Of a stretch of 14,183 bases of DNA, positions 1 to 6,870 are shown piece after piece. Origin of the DNA: CAYJEQ01 sp964369235 (GTDB lineage: Bacteria > Bacillota > Clostridia > Oscillospirales > Ruminococcaceae); assembly GCA_964369235.1 (NCBI GenBank), contig CAYJEQ010000071.1, positions 1-14,183 on the forward strand, given 5' to 3'. The notes under the pieces were generated by a model. It was given only the letters and a program-made list of their open reading frames with translations, was not told where the DNA came from and did not search any database. Numbering within the stretch: the stretch's first letter is position 1; every line of letters begins with the position of its first letter. The translations under genes and the position numbers were made by a program.

Positions 1-545
1 AGGGTAATCCTGTGGCAGTAGATGGCAATGAAATGAAGATGACCGATATTATCAAAACACTTAATACACTAGGTGGCGCTAATGGTATTGGTATTATTGA
101 CATAGTAGAAAACCGTCTAGTAGGTATGAAAAGCCGTGGTGTTTACGAAACTCCAGGTGGTACTATACTATACTTTGCACACAAACAGCTTGAGATGCTA
201 TGCCTAGATAAGGATACTAATCACTACAAAGAGCAGATTGCTCTAAAGCTAGCTGATCTTATCTACAATGGCCAGTGGTATACACCACTTTGCAAGGCTA
301 TTAATGCCTTTGTAGACAGCACACAGGAGTATGTAACTGGATCTGTTAAGGTAAAACTATACAAAGGTAATATTACCCCAGCTTCCACCACCTCTCCTTA
401 CAGCTTATACAGTGAAGATATTGCTACATTTGGAGAAGATGAAGTATACGACCAGATGGACAGCAAGGGCTTTATTAATCTATTCGGCCTACCTATGAAG
501 GTACAGGCTCAGATGCTTGAAAAAGCTAATAAAACAGATAAATAA
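1..545 (+). CDS. argG: Argininosuccinate synthase, C-terminal part (5' end outside window)
   Basis: Argininosuccinate synthase joins citrulline and aspartate with ATP in the penultimate step of cytosolic arginine synthesis. The frame is open from base 3 and the true start lies upstream. About 180 residues of the roughly 400-residue family remain. Segments typical of the C-terminal catalytic and tetramerisation region are visible: GGANGIGIIDIVENRLVGMK near the start, then SRGVYETPGG, and SVKVKLYKGN near residue 117 (counting from base 12). The ending KGFINLFGLPMKV fits the family's C-terminal helix. The recognition comes from these motifs and no key residue appears lost in the visible part. 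A strong hairpin follows the stop by 10 bases, so this is the end of its transcript. An argH neighbour is not seen downstream. Confidence 0.95.
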   Translation, partial: GNPVAVDGNEMKMTDIIKTLNTLGGANGIGIIDIVENRLVGMKSRGVYETPGGTILYFAHKQLEMLCLDKDTNHYKEQIALKLADLIYNGQWYTPLCKAINAFVDSTQEYVTGSVKVKLYKGNITPASTTSPYSLYSEDIATFGEDEVYDQMDSKGFINLFGLPMKVQAQMLEKANKTDK

Positions 546-555
546 TCTATATACA

Positions 556-597
556 AAACCACCTACCCTTATAATAGGGGCAGGTGGTTTATATTTT
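556..597 (+). terminator. Rho-independent terminator of argG
   Basis: Arms AAACCACCT (556-564) and AGGTGGTTT (582-590) pair perfectly, and CCC/GGG pairs extend the stem inward past one mismatch. The stem is followed by ATATTTT. It lies just after the argG stop. Confidence 0.8.
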
Positions 598-634
598 GAC
601 TGATTACTTTAAAATAAGGTTCTATATCAATTGT

Positions 635-675
635 TGTGGTGACTTCTCTCACCTATGGTTTGGGAAGTCACTACA
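635..675. other. Stable intergenic hairpin, 12-bp stem
   Basis: Positions 635-646 pair with 664-675 (core GTGACTTC/GAAGTCAC, one G-T pair) around a 17-nt loop. It lies between two convergent terminators, at 556-597 and 709-741, and has no clear T-run on either strand. It may be an auxiliary terminator or part of an untranslated RNA end. No gene was seen in the surrounding 546-753. Confidence 0.5.
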
Positions 676-708
676 TATAATTTTACCTAAGTATTTGGTA
701 AATAACCT

Positions 709-741
709 AAAAAGCCTCCTGTCCTTATAGTAAGGACAGGA
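709..741 (-). terminator. Terminator of the cysteine-rich small protein gene
   Basis: An 11-bp perfect stem (717-727 with 731-741, core CCTGTCCTTA) has a 3-nt loop. On the minus strand it is followed, after AGGC, by a run of five T (709-713). It sits 13 bases past the stop of the small gene. Confidence 0.85.
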
Positions 742-753
742 AGTTTCATCTTT

Positions 754-942
754 CTAATCTAATTCTGGTTCAAATCTCTCCTTAAGATGTTTATAAAAAA
801 GACTCATATCTTTTTTAGGAGCTGGAAATATACAGTGCGGTACACTGTCCTTTGCAAGATGGGATTCTAAGCACTGTTGGCAGTAGCCTTTTCTTGGACA
901 GACTGTACTTGGACAGGGGCAGTTTTCTTTTGGTGTTTCCAT
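754..942 (-). CDS. Cysteine-rich mini-protein, DUF6485-like
   Basis: A 62-residue soluble protein with six cysteines (8, 10, 15, 21, 24, 37) and His28 and His36 in the N-terminal 37 residues. The pattern NCPCPSTVCPRKG, then CxxC, then HCIFP strongly suggests a small metal-binding (zinc or iron-sulfur) fold. It resembles small proteins grouped as DUF6485, a recognition made from memory of the NCPC...CPRKG...C..C pattern. The C-terminal 25 residues are charged and probably helical (SLFYKHLKERFEPELD). The start is supported by an AAAGG site 12 nt upstream. The gene has its own terminator at 709-741 and a promoter-like palindrome at 1004-1018, so it is probably monocistronic. No function is known to me. 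Confidence 0.8.
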   Translation of the reverse strand: METPKENCPCPSTVCPRKGYCQQCLESHLAKDSVPHCIFPAPKKDMSLFYKHLKERFEPELD

Positions 943-1003
943 AGTTATAACACTTCCTTTCTCTTATATCTCCTTAAATGAACTCTGATCTTTTAATACT
1001 CAA

Positions 1004-1018
1004 CTCTATTATATAGAG
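1004..1018 (-). promoter_or_regulatory. Candidate -10 and palindromic operator for the cysteine-rich gene
   Basis: A perfect palindrome, CTCTAT-TAT-ATAGAG, contains a consensus TATAAT on the minus strand (1008-1013), about 60 bp before the 62-residue gene. No good -35 lies 17 bp upstream, where the preceding gene's terminator hairpin begins. This fits an activator-dependent or weak promoter. Confidence 0.4.
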
Positions 1019-1047
1019 AAAAAGTTTGAAAATAAAATTTTCAAACT
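1018..1047 (-). terminator. Terminator downstream of DUF1904 gene and element A
   Basis: A perfect 11-bp stem (1023-1033 with 1037-1047, AGTTTGAAAAT/ATTTTCAAACT) has a 3-nt loop. On the minus strand it runs directly into TTTTTCTC. It ends the transcript coming from 1504. Confidence 0.8.
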
Positions 1048-1049
1048 GC

Positions 1050-1137
1050 AAGTTTTTAGGCTTTTCACTGGGAGGGAGTGAAATTTTCCTAATGCCAGTT
1101 TACTGGCAATGCAGAAAATCGCCTAAAACATTGCAGA
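1050..1137 (+). repeat. Structured repeat, copy A (three-way junction)
   Basis: An 88-nt element with three nested complementarities. The outer stem is TTTTAGGC (1054-1061) with GCCTAAAA (1121-1128). Hairpin 1 is TTTCACT (1063-1069) with AGTGAAA (1077-1083), loop GGGAGGG. Arm 2 is TTTTC/GAAAA (1084-1088, 1114-1118), carrying TGCCAG/CTGGCA. The same architecture and flanks (AAGTTTT on the left, ATTGCAGA on the right) recur at 11477-11563 on the opposite strand. It lies in the 3' region of the minus-strand DUF1904 transcript, before the terminator. Confidence 0.8.
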
Positions 1138-1189
1138 CTAAGAGACAGACATGGTCATATATATGAGATTAGCTTTGATTATCTCAATT

Positions 1190-1504
1190 TTATATGGTGT
1201 GAATGGATTCGGGCTGATTGTCTAAAAATGTCACCTTTACCTTTTTCACCCCACAGGACTTAATACTCTCACCAATGGACTGGGCAACTGTGCTTTTTAC
1301 CTCTGCTGGGCGACCTTTCCACCAGATATGCACCATACATAGGTCATTATTAATCTTCCCACCTTGATATAGTGGGGTTTGGTTTAATGCTATAAAAATT
1401 TTCTCTGGAGGTAGGGAGATTATCTCTGCGAAATTCTCACTTATCTCCTGAAACACCTCCTGAAGAATCTCAGTATTATGGTAGTTAATTACTAATTGTG
1501 GCAT
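1190..1504 (-). CDS. DUF1904 family protein, tautomerase/MIF superfamily-like
   Basis: A 104-residue cytosolic protein. It begins Met-Pro-Gln-Leu, so processing would expose the N-terminal proline that is the catalytic base of tautomerase-superfamily enzymes. The order of an N-terminal beta strand, a helix (ILQEVFQEISENFAEIISLP), a strand with FIALNQTPLYQGG, then VHIWWKGRPAEVKSTVAQSI and a last strand VKVTFLDNQ matches the DUF1904 half of the beta-alpha-beta tautomerase fold. No substrate can be assigned. The start is supported by AAAGG 13 nt upstream and a SigA-type promoter at 1621-1650. The leader of about 110 nt contains a hairpin and a motif shared with the GGDEF operon. Confidence 0.7.
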   Translation of the reverse strand: MPQLVINYHNTEILQEVFQEISENFAEIISLPPEKIFIALNQTPLYQGGKINNDLCMVHIWWKGRPAEVKSTVAQSIGESIKSCGVKKVKVTFLDNQPESIHTI

Positions 1505-1538
1505 AAAAATATTCCTTCCTTTACTAAAAGTCTGTATG

Positions 1539-1602
1539 ATTTTCTCATTGTTTTATGATGAGAAAATTCCAGGGTTATGATGACTGAAAACCACAAACCC
1601 CC
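1539..1602 (-). promoter_or_regulatory. Structured 5' leader of the DUF1904 gene with shared motif (copy C1)
   Basis: On the minus-strand transcript, 1575-1597 carries a 23-nt motif of which 20 positions match 5518-5540 ahead of the second GGDEF gene. It is followed by a perfect 10-bp hairpin (ATTTTCTCAT 1539-1548 with ATGAGAAAAT 1558-1567). No known riboswitch class was recognised. Confidence 0.45.
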
Positions 1603-1620
1603 TTATTCATCCTTTTCTTA

Positions 1621-1650
1621 ATTATAACATACAGCTAAAGCTTTTTACAA
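1621..1650 (-). promoter_or_regulatory. SigA-type promoter for the DUF1904 gene
   Basis: -35 TTGTAA (1645-1650), 18-bp spacer, -10 TATAAT (1621-1626) preceded by an extended TGT. The predicted start near 1614 gives a leader of about 110 nt. Confidence 0.65.
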
Positions 1651-1758
1651 GTATTACCTTTTGTTTAGGTTTTTCGTTATAACAACAAAAAAATATCATC
1701 TGTATTATCATTTATATGCTATCACTAATTTTTCTCGTAAATTATAGTAATTTTTTGA

Positions 1759-1785
1759 TTAACTACTGGAATTTCTTGTCGATAT
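1759..1785 (+). promoter_or_regulatory. Probable SigD (sigma-28) promoter of the chemoreceptor gene
   Basis: GTCGATAT (1778-1785) is one base from the SigD -10 consensus GCCGATAT. A TTAA at 1759-1762, 16 bp before TCGATAT, stands for the TAAA -35. SigD is the usual sigma factor for chemotaxis and flagellar genes in motile Firmicutes. The 354-base gap 1505-1858 otherwise holds only the divergent DUF1904 promoter and leader. Confidence 0.55.
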
Positions 1786-1796
1786 TACTACTATAG

Positions 1797-1815
1797 GGTG
1801 TGCTACAGTCACACC
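1797..1815 (+). other. Hairpin at the 5' end of the chemoreceptor mRNA
   Basis: GGTGTG (797-802 after base 1000) pairs with CACACC (1810-1815) around a 7-nt loop. It begins within a few bases of the expected SigD transcription start, so it may protect the 5' end. Confidence 0.45.
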
Positions 1816-1858
1816 AGCTTAACTGTGTAATTTTAATGTAAGAGAGGTAGATTATAAA

Positions 1859-3961
1859 ATGAAAAGTCATGAGAAAAAAAAGAGTCTCTCAACTCAATTA
1901 GCCATTACCTGTGCAGTGATACTTATTGTGCTTAATACTGTAGCGGTATTTGTTTTATCCTTTTTAGTAGGGGGCACTCTATCCGACCAAAAAGATGATT
2001 ACTTTGATTCCGTGGTTACTGGAGTAAGTAAACAGGTTGAGAACGAAATCGACGGATTTGTAATGGTAGCAGAAATTCTAGCAAATCAACCTGACCTTGC
2101 TCGTGATGTAGCAAATAGTAATGAAGAAGCTCCATTTTCCACCCAGGATAGCCATAGCTTTGTAACGGATTATATGGACAATGCTATGACTGACTTCCCT
2201 AGTATACTTAATTTTGCTGTGGGAGTTGCTGGGGAGGATACTGTTTATCTTAATAATGGTAATGCCTTAGATAACTATTCTTTACAAGCAAGTGTTATCT
2301 CCCAGAGTATGTCTACTAATGACACCATTATTACCCAGCCATACCTAGATGCACTAACTGGAGATATGGTTGTTTCCATATCTGCTCCTATTATGTATTC
2401 TGGAAGATCTGTTGGCTTAGTGGTAATCGATCTTAACCTTGCCTCACTATCACACACACTGTCAGACAGTGCCTTTGGAGATACTGGTATTGTATTTATG
2501 ATATCAGAAGATTTAACTATTATAGGACATGGTGATAGTAGCCTTATAGGTAAAAATCTTGCTAATGTAATAAATATTGACGAAAATATGCAAACTGAGC
2601 TGGATAACCCCACAGGGGAAACTATTAGCTACATCTATAATGACACTCCAACCCATGCTCAGATTTCCTCTACTAAGTTCGGTTGGATAGTATTTGCTAG
2701 AATGAGCACTAGTGAGTATAATATGGTTATAAATTCAACTATATTCAATATGTCTTTATTAGTTGGTGTTGTAATCCTAATTACAGCTATTAGCCTATTT
2801 ATTATTATTAAAAATAAACTTAAACCAATTAATGATGTCAATAACATTGTTGAAAAGATGAGTCAAGGTGATCTTAGCTTTAGTGTAGAAGATAATAATG
2901 GTAAGATTAAGGAAGATGAGATTACAGCAATGGTTAGCTCCCTTAGAAACACCAGCCAGATTCTATCTACATACATCCATAAAATTGACGATGTAATGAT
3001 TGGGCTGGCTAGTGGAGATCTATCAGCTAATATTGATATAGACTTTATGGGTGATTTTGCTTCTATAAAAAGCTCTATAGAGGAGTTTACAATTAATAAC
3101 CAAAACCTTATTAGCAATATTACCGGTGTAGCAAACCAGCTATATCTAACAGCTAATCAAGTACAAAGTGGATCTGCAGTTCTTGCAGATGGTGCTATTG
3201 AACAGAATGTGTCTATTGACCAGTTAGTAAGCTCTATTGCAGTGATTTCACAGGGATTAGAGGAAAGTGTAGTTACTGCGCAACAGGCTAAGCGAGAGGT
3301 TGATATCTCAGAAAAATCCATTAATGTGTGTCGAGTACAGATGGAATCCCTAGAAGCTGCTATGGAAAATGTCAATGAAAAATCCATACAAATTAGAGGA
3401 ATTATTAAAACTATTGAAGATATTGCATTCCAGACAAATATCCTAGCACTAAATGCAGCTGTTGAGGCAGCTAGAGCAGGTAATGCAGGTAAGGGATTTG
3501 CCGTTGTTGCTGACGAAGTAAGAAACTTAGCTTCAAAAAGCTCTGAGGCATCTACAGCAATCTCCAATCTAATCCAGTCTACCATTGTTACAGTAGATCA
3601 GGGCATCTCTGCCACCCAGCAAACATCTAAATCCGTTGCTGACTTAATAGAAAGTTCTAGCAATGTAGTTAAGATGGTAGACCAGATTAACGAAAATTCT
3701 CAATCACAAAATCAGGCTATGAAAGGATTAACTGCCAATGTCGATCTTATCTCCTCGGTTGTTCAGTCCACTGCAGCTACAGCAGAAGAATCTGCTGCTG
3801 CAAGTAATGAGCTAAATAACCAATCCCAGTCCCTAAAATCTCTAATTTCTAGATTTGATGGCGCTAGTTTACCTAGTGGTAATGCTGTGTTAACAGGTAA
3901 TGTCAACACACCTAAGTCAATTCCTACCAATAATCCAAAAATGCTTGGAGATAAATATTAA
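1859..3961 (+). CDS. Methyl-accepting chemotaxis protein with large extracellular sensor domain
   Basis: A 700-residue transmembrane chemoreceptor that controls CheA/CheW signalling to the flagellar motor. TM1 lies at about residues 13-37. An extracellular ligand-binding region of about 255 residues follows, with a dCache-like layout (DALTGDMVVSISAPIMYSGR, then GLVVIDLNLASLSH, then FGDTGIVFMIS). TM2 is at about 295-318, followed by HAMP (LKPINDVNNIVEKMSQGDL) and a second HAMP-like stretch near 380-410. The cytoplasmic helical bundle carries the signalling hairpin tip NILALNAAVEAARAGNAGKG near residues 527-546, then FAVVADEVRNLA. No C-terminal CheR-docking pentapeptide is seen. The AGAGAGG ribosome site and SigD-like promoter support the start. 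It is flanked by a divergent gene and a terminator, so it is monocistronic. The ligand is unknown, and chemoreceptor sensor domains diverge too fast to guess it. Confidence 0.95.
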   Translation: MKSHEKKKSLSTQLAITCAVILIVLNTVAVFVLSFLVGGTLSDQKDDYFDSVVTGVSKQVENEIDGFVMVAEILANQPDLARDVANSNEEAPFSTQDSHSFVTDYMDNAMTDFPSILNFAVGVAGEDTVYLNNGNALDNYSLQASVISQSMSTNDTIITQPYLDALTGDMVVSISAPIMYSGRSVGLVVIDLNLASLSHTLSDSAFGDTGIVFMISEDLTIIGHGDSSLIGKNLANVINIDENMQTELDNPTGETISYIYNDTPTHAQISSTKFGWIVFARMSTSEYNMVINSTIFNMSLLVGVVILITAISLFIIIKNKLKPINDVNNIVEKMSQGDLSFSVEDNNGKIKEDEITAMVSSLRNTSQILSTYIHKIDDVMIGLASGDLSANIDIDFMGDFASIKSSIEEFTINNQNLISNITGVANQLYLTANQVQSGSAVLADGAIEQNVSIDQLVSSIAVISQGLEESVVTAQQAKREVDISEKSINVCRVQMESLEAAMENVNEKSIQIRGIIKTIEDIAFQTNILALNAAVEAARAGNAGKGFAVVADEVRNLASKSSEASTAISNLIQSTIVTVDQGISATQQTSKSVADLIESSSNVVKMVDQINENSQSQNQAMKGLTANVDLISSVVQSTAATAEESAAASNELNNQSQSLKSLISRFDGASLPSGNAVLTGNVNTPKSIPTNNPKMLGDKY

Positions 3962-4016
3962 TAGCTTAACTAATCCATTTATAATAGTATAAATCTCCAG
4001 TTATATATCAGTTCTT

Positions 4017-4060
4017 GGTGTACCTATCCTTGTAAGTGTTAAGGGTAGGTACACCATATA
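4017..4060 (+). terminator. Terminator after the chemoreceptor gene
   Basis: A 15-bp stem with one G-T pair joins GGTGTACCTATCCTT (4017-4031) and AAGGGTAGGTACACC (4041-4055) around a 9-nt loop. The following ATATAAATTTA is only moderately T-rich. Confidence 0.65.
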
Positions 4061-4100
4061 AATTTATCCCAACATTTGCTATAAAACCTACTTATATAAG

Positions 4101-4137
4101 AAAACAAAACTACCACTTAATTTTTAAGTGGTAGTTT
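4101..4137 (-). terminator. Terminator of the GGDEF operon (possibly bidirectional)
   Basis: A perfect 14-bp stem (4107-4120 with 4124-4137, AAACTACCACTTAA/TTAAGTGGTAGTTT) has a 3-nt loop and is followed on the minus strand by TGTTTTC. The plus-strand side also has a T-rich tail (ACTTATTT). It lies about 45 bases past the stop of the 406-residue cyclase. Confidence 0.85.
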
Positions 4138-4183
4138 ACTTATTTCCTTGTGATTATATTTAGTTTGGTTTTCTGTAAATACA

Positions 4184-5404
4184 TTATAGCTGTTTTATAG
4201 TTCGTGATTTGTTATTTTTATGCTTATAATGATACATCTCTTTATCAGCTTTAGAAATTAGCTCTGACATTCCTAGCATATTTGTTTCGTCTACTACTAC
4301 TAATCCATAACTTATGGAGGTGGAGTATTCTTTGTAATATCGCTTCTCTATATCTATAATATCTTGGGCAGCAAGTCTTAGCTTATTTGCTGGCTCATAA
4401 TTATCTAAATATTTACCAACTACTAAAAACTCATCTCCCCCTATACGGGATATAATATCATCGGAGAAGAATTTTTTAATGGAGTTTGCAGCTTCTTTAA
4501 TATAGAAGTCACCTTCATTATGGCCATAGGCATCGTTGACAGTTTTCAGCCCATCTAAATCTATAAAAGCTATAAAGAAATTCTCCTTATAGGCTAGATA
4601 ACGGCTCATCTTATCCTCTGCTACACTTCTTACATAAACTCCTGTTGAGCTATCTAGCTTACTAGCAGCTTCCATCTCCTCTACCACAGTGTTTTCTCGG
4701 TTGTATTCTGTGGATATTCTATCAAATTTCATGGCTTCTATGCCTAGCTTTGCAAATGTACCTGCATATATTAGCACTGCTATAAAGAGAATAATGGTAA
4801 ACAATGCACATTTAACTAACAACCAGTGAATATCATAGTCCCCTTGTCTTACATGGCTATAGTAAAGTATGCTATGGATAACCTGATTGCAAAAAACTGC
4901 TGTAAGTAATGAGGTAGATAGCACTAGATTTTTCTTACTTGTAAAGAACATATCCATCATCTGAGGTTTTACAAATTTCTCTGTGCTTAAAATATAAGGT
5001 ATGGGAACGAAAAAATTTATACAGGTTATAATTATCCTATTATCCATATTCTCAAATATCTGATAAACTGGCATTTTTAGATAAAATCCCATACATGTTA
5101 TTACTAACATTCTTATTGCAAAAAAATTAAGGGCAAAACAGCATAACCCAAATAGGGATTTAAATAACCCCTGTTTAAATGTCAACAGAAAGTTAGTCAA
5201 AAAAGTAGCGAAATAGATACACATTACCAGATATTCATGCTGAAATTCTGTTATAAATATAGGTAGAATAATCAGTGGTGTATTAATTATCATTATCCCT
5301 ATCCAATTAACCATAGAGATTTTTCTAATACCAAATATTAAAGATGAGTATCTAAACACTACAATATTGTAACATATGTATAGTAGTACTGAAAGATAAA
5401 TCAT
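4184..5404 (-). CDS. Seven-TM membrane sensor diguanylate cyclase (GGDEF)
   Basis: A 406-residue protein predicted to make c-di-GMP from two GTP at the membrane. Seven hydrophobic helices fill about residues 1-216. A linker (about 217-255) follows, then a GGDEF domain at about 256-406 with FIDLDGLKTVNDAYGHNEGD and an intact active site RIGGDEF (GGDEF at 322-326). The product-inhibition site RxxD is absent, with FSDD in its place at 313-316, so feedback inhibition may be missing. The seven-helix half resembles AgrC-type sensor regions in layout only. The start ATG overlaps the stop of a 26-codon ORF (ATGA) and has AAAGG 12 nt upstream. It is likely cotranscribed with the cyclase gene at 5571-6782 and ends at the 4101-4137 terminator. 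Confidence 0.9.
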   Translation of the reverse strand: MIYLSVLLYICYNIVVFRYSSLIFGIRKISMVNWIGIMIINTPLIILPIFITEFQHEYLVMCIYFATFLTNFLLTFKQGLFKSLFGLCCFALNFFAIRMLVITCMGFYLKMPVYQIFENMDNRIIITCINFFVPIPYILSTEKFVKPQMMDMFFTSKKNLVLSTSLLTAVFCNQVIHSILYYSHVRQGDYDIHWLLVKCALFTIILFIAVLIYAGTFAKLGIEAMKFDRISTEYNRENTVVEEMEAASKLDSSTGVYVRSVAEDKMSRYLAYKENFFIAFIDLDGLKTVNDAYGHNEGDFYIKEAANSIKKFFSDDIISRIGGDEFLVVGKYLDNYEPANKLRLAAQDIIDIEKRYYKEYSTSISYGLVVVDETNMLGMSELISKADKEMYHYKHKNNKSRTIKQL

Positions 5405-5481
5405 ATTAATGACCGTCCTTTCACCAAGTTTTGGGTGTTTTGAAGAGCTTTAATTATGTAAAAAATAAAATTTAAATCCAT
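5401..5481 (-). CDS. 26-residue upstream ORF, translationally coupled to the GGDEF gene
   Basis: A short ORF that reads MDLNFIFYIIKALQNTQNLV followed by KGRSLI. It has a strong ribosome site (AAAGGAATGAGG, six bases before ATG) of the same style as neighbouring genes. Its TGA overlaps the cyclase ATG by ATGA. The N-terminal half is hydrophobic and the C-terminal half polar and basic. It has no cysteine and no AgrD-like tail. It may be a leader peptide whose translation opens the cyclase ribosome site, which lies inside its 3' end just after a small CACC/GGTG hairpin. It could also be a functional micropeptide or a chance ORF. Confidence 0.5.
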   Translation of the reverse strand: MDLNFIFYIIKALQNTQNLVKGRSLI

Positions 5482-5495
5482 AATAATCCTCATTC

Positions 5496-5544
5496 CTTTC
5501 TCGGTGTTTTGTATGTTTTATAATGACCGAAAAGCACAAAGCCC
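5496..5544 (-). promoter_or_regulatory. Intercistronic leader motif (copy C2) upstream of the small ORF and GGDEF gene
   Basis: The motif at 5518-5540 matches 1575-1597 at 20 of 23 positions. It lies on a hairpin (526-534 with 496-505 after base 5000, stem CTTTTCGGT/ACCGAGAAAG with one bulge) whose distal arm overlaps the first purines of the small ORF's ribosome site. No c-di-GMP riboswitch pattern was recognised. Confidence 0.45.
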
Positions 5545-5570
5545 ATGTTTGAAACTTTATTTCAAGCTAA

Positions 5571-6782
5571 TTACCTCTCCAATCTCTGGTAGAATCTCTC
5601 TTTGTCCAGACGCATAAGCATATCTACCTTATCTAATATTTCGCTTCTTGTAAGGGTGTTTTCCTCCCCTATAAATATACCACCTATATTGGCGTGCATA
5701 ATAAAATCTTCTTTTTTAGCTTGGGTACTTATCTTAGCTTTAATTCGTTCTACAATCATGTACATCTGATTTTCTTCTTCTAAATTAAGGATAACTAAAA
5801 ACTCGTCCCCACCTATACGGGCTGCCACATCATCTTCACGAATTGTTGTGCTAATTGCCTTAGCCACAGTAAGGATATAACTATCCCCCACCTTATGTCC
5901 TAATATATCATTTACATTTTTAAGGGATACCAAATCCATATATAATACCCCATAATTCTTCTCCCCTGCTTCTATCATTTCTTCTAATTTTCCATAGGCG
6001 AAATTTTTATTATATAGTTTAGTCAGGGAATCGGTGTGGAGTTTTTCCTGAACCTGTTTCTTCTTATCTACAAGTTTCTTATATTTTTCCTTAGCTTCGT
6101 CGGTTTTTCTCTTATACTGGTGCATATTTACCAGATTAGAAGAGAATAAAAACAAGCTATAAAATATTACTGCCATTAAAAGTAGTGATGATATTGTAGT
6201 TACTAAAAACTCTATATGCATATGATCAACCACAATAAATGTAGAGTCAATAGCTATATAAACTATTAATCCTATGGACATGGAGCTAACTATCTCAGAA
6301 TAACCACTGGCTTGGGATAGTTTATTTAGCTCCTGTTCTGGTACAAATCTCATAACTATTTGCAGTGTTATGGTAAGCATAGTATATGCTACAAACACAC
6401 TATAAAAGAAATAATATGGGTTATCTAAATACTCTAAAGGCGTTAATTCTCTCATATATGAGGATATAATAATTACACCTGTATGAAAGGAAAATGTATT
6501 TAGTATCATACTGGTAGTTAAAAATACACTCTGCTTTTTTACATACTTATGTATAAAGCGAAGCTCAAATAACTGTATAAAGGCAAAGATCAGATACATT
6601 AGCTGATATGGTACTCTAAAGCTATATAGCACTACCATAATAAATGTGTAAAAAGCCGATATGGCTATCCCTTTGCCTTTGTTGGTAAAGACCTTATGGT
6701 TTAGCCTATCTGCTATAATAAATGCAGTAAGATAAAATCCAAAGAACATTAATGGACCTAGATAAATCCAAATATTCGACAC
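5571..6782 (-). CDS. Membrane-anchored diguanylate cyclase (GGDEF) with RxxD inhibition site
   Basis: A 403-residue predicted c-di-GMP synthase. About six to seven hydrophobic helices occupy residues 4-215. A charged, probably coiled-coil linker (about 220-250, rich in Lys and Glu) precedes the GGDEF domain (about 250-403), which has DSLTKLYNKNFAYGKLEEMI, LYMDLVSLKNVNDILGHKVG and active site RIGGDEF (GGDEF at 324-328). Residues 315-318 read REDD, an intact RxxD product-inhibition site, unlike its downstream neighbour. The second position of the usual DxD in the metal motif is Val (MDLVS), which is a mild deviation. The start is GTG, ten bases after AGGAGG. Its own promoter lies at 6817-6845, and the two cyclases look like divergent tandem paralogues. 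Confidence 0.9.
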   Translation of the reverse strand: MSNIWIYLGPLMFFGFYLTAFIIADRLNHKVFTNKGKGIAISAFYTFIMVVLYSFRVPYQLMYLIFAFIQLFELRFIHKYVKKQSVFLTTSMILNTFSFHTGVIIISSYMRELTPLEYLDNPYYFFYSVFVAYTMLTITLQIVMRFVPEQELNKLSQASGYSEIVSSMSIGLIVYIAIDSTFIVVDHMHIEFLVTTISSLLLMAVIFYSLFLFSSNLVNMHQYKRKTDEAKEKYKKLVDKKKQVQEKLHTDSLTKLYNKNFAYGKLEEMIEAGEKNYGVLYMDLVSLKNVNDILGHKVGDSYILTVAKAISTTIREDDVAARIGGDEFLVILNLEEENQMYMIVERIKAKISTQAKKEDFIMHANIGGIFIGEENTLTRSEILDKVDMLMRLDKERFYQRLER

Positions 6783-6816
6783 TACTTACACACCTCCTCT
6801 TGACATAATTATTATT

Positions 6817-6845
6817 ATTTTACTAAAAATCTAAGAAAATTTCAA
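6817..6845 (-). promoter_or_regulatory. SigA-type promoter for the GGDEF pair
   Basis: -35 TTGAAA (6840-6845), 17-bp spacer, -10 TAAAAT (6817-6822), about 35 bp before the GTG start. No terminator is visible between this promoter and the upstream nitrilase-like gene, so read-through from that operon is possible. Confidence 0.7.
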
Positions 6846-6870
6846 GATATTTATTTGTTATAAATTAGTA

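Noticed and set aside
1050..1137. An insertion sequence end or attachment site
   Set aside because: No transposase or integrase frame is near either copy, and no target duplication was seen, so only a non-autonomous or structural repeat is supported.
2275..3117. Minus-strand ORFs inside the chemoreceptor gene
   Set aside because: They are opposite a complete 700-codon gene, and no ribosome sites support them.
3157..3585. A 142-residue minus-strand ORF
   Set aside because: It lies opposite the conserved signalling domain of the chemoreceptor, and its composition mirrors that gene.
5401..5481. An AgrD-like signal peptide upstream of the 7-TM GGDEF protein
   Set aside because: The 26-residue ORF has no cysteine and no HQPE-type tail, and no second AgrB lies nearby.
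5496..5544. A c-di-GMP riboswitch (GEMM) ahead of the cyclases
   Set aside because: No conserved GEMM sequence blocks were found. The leader only shows a different shared motif.
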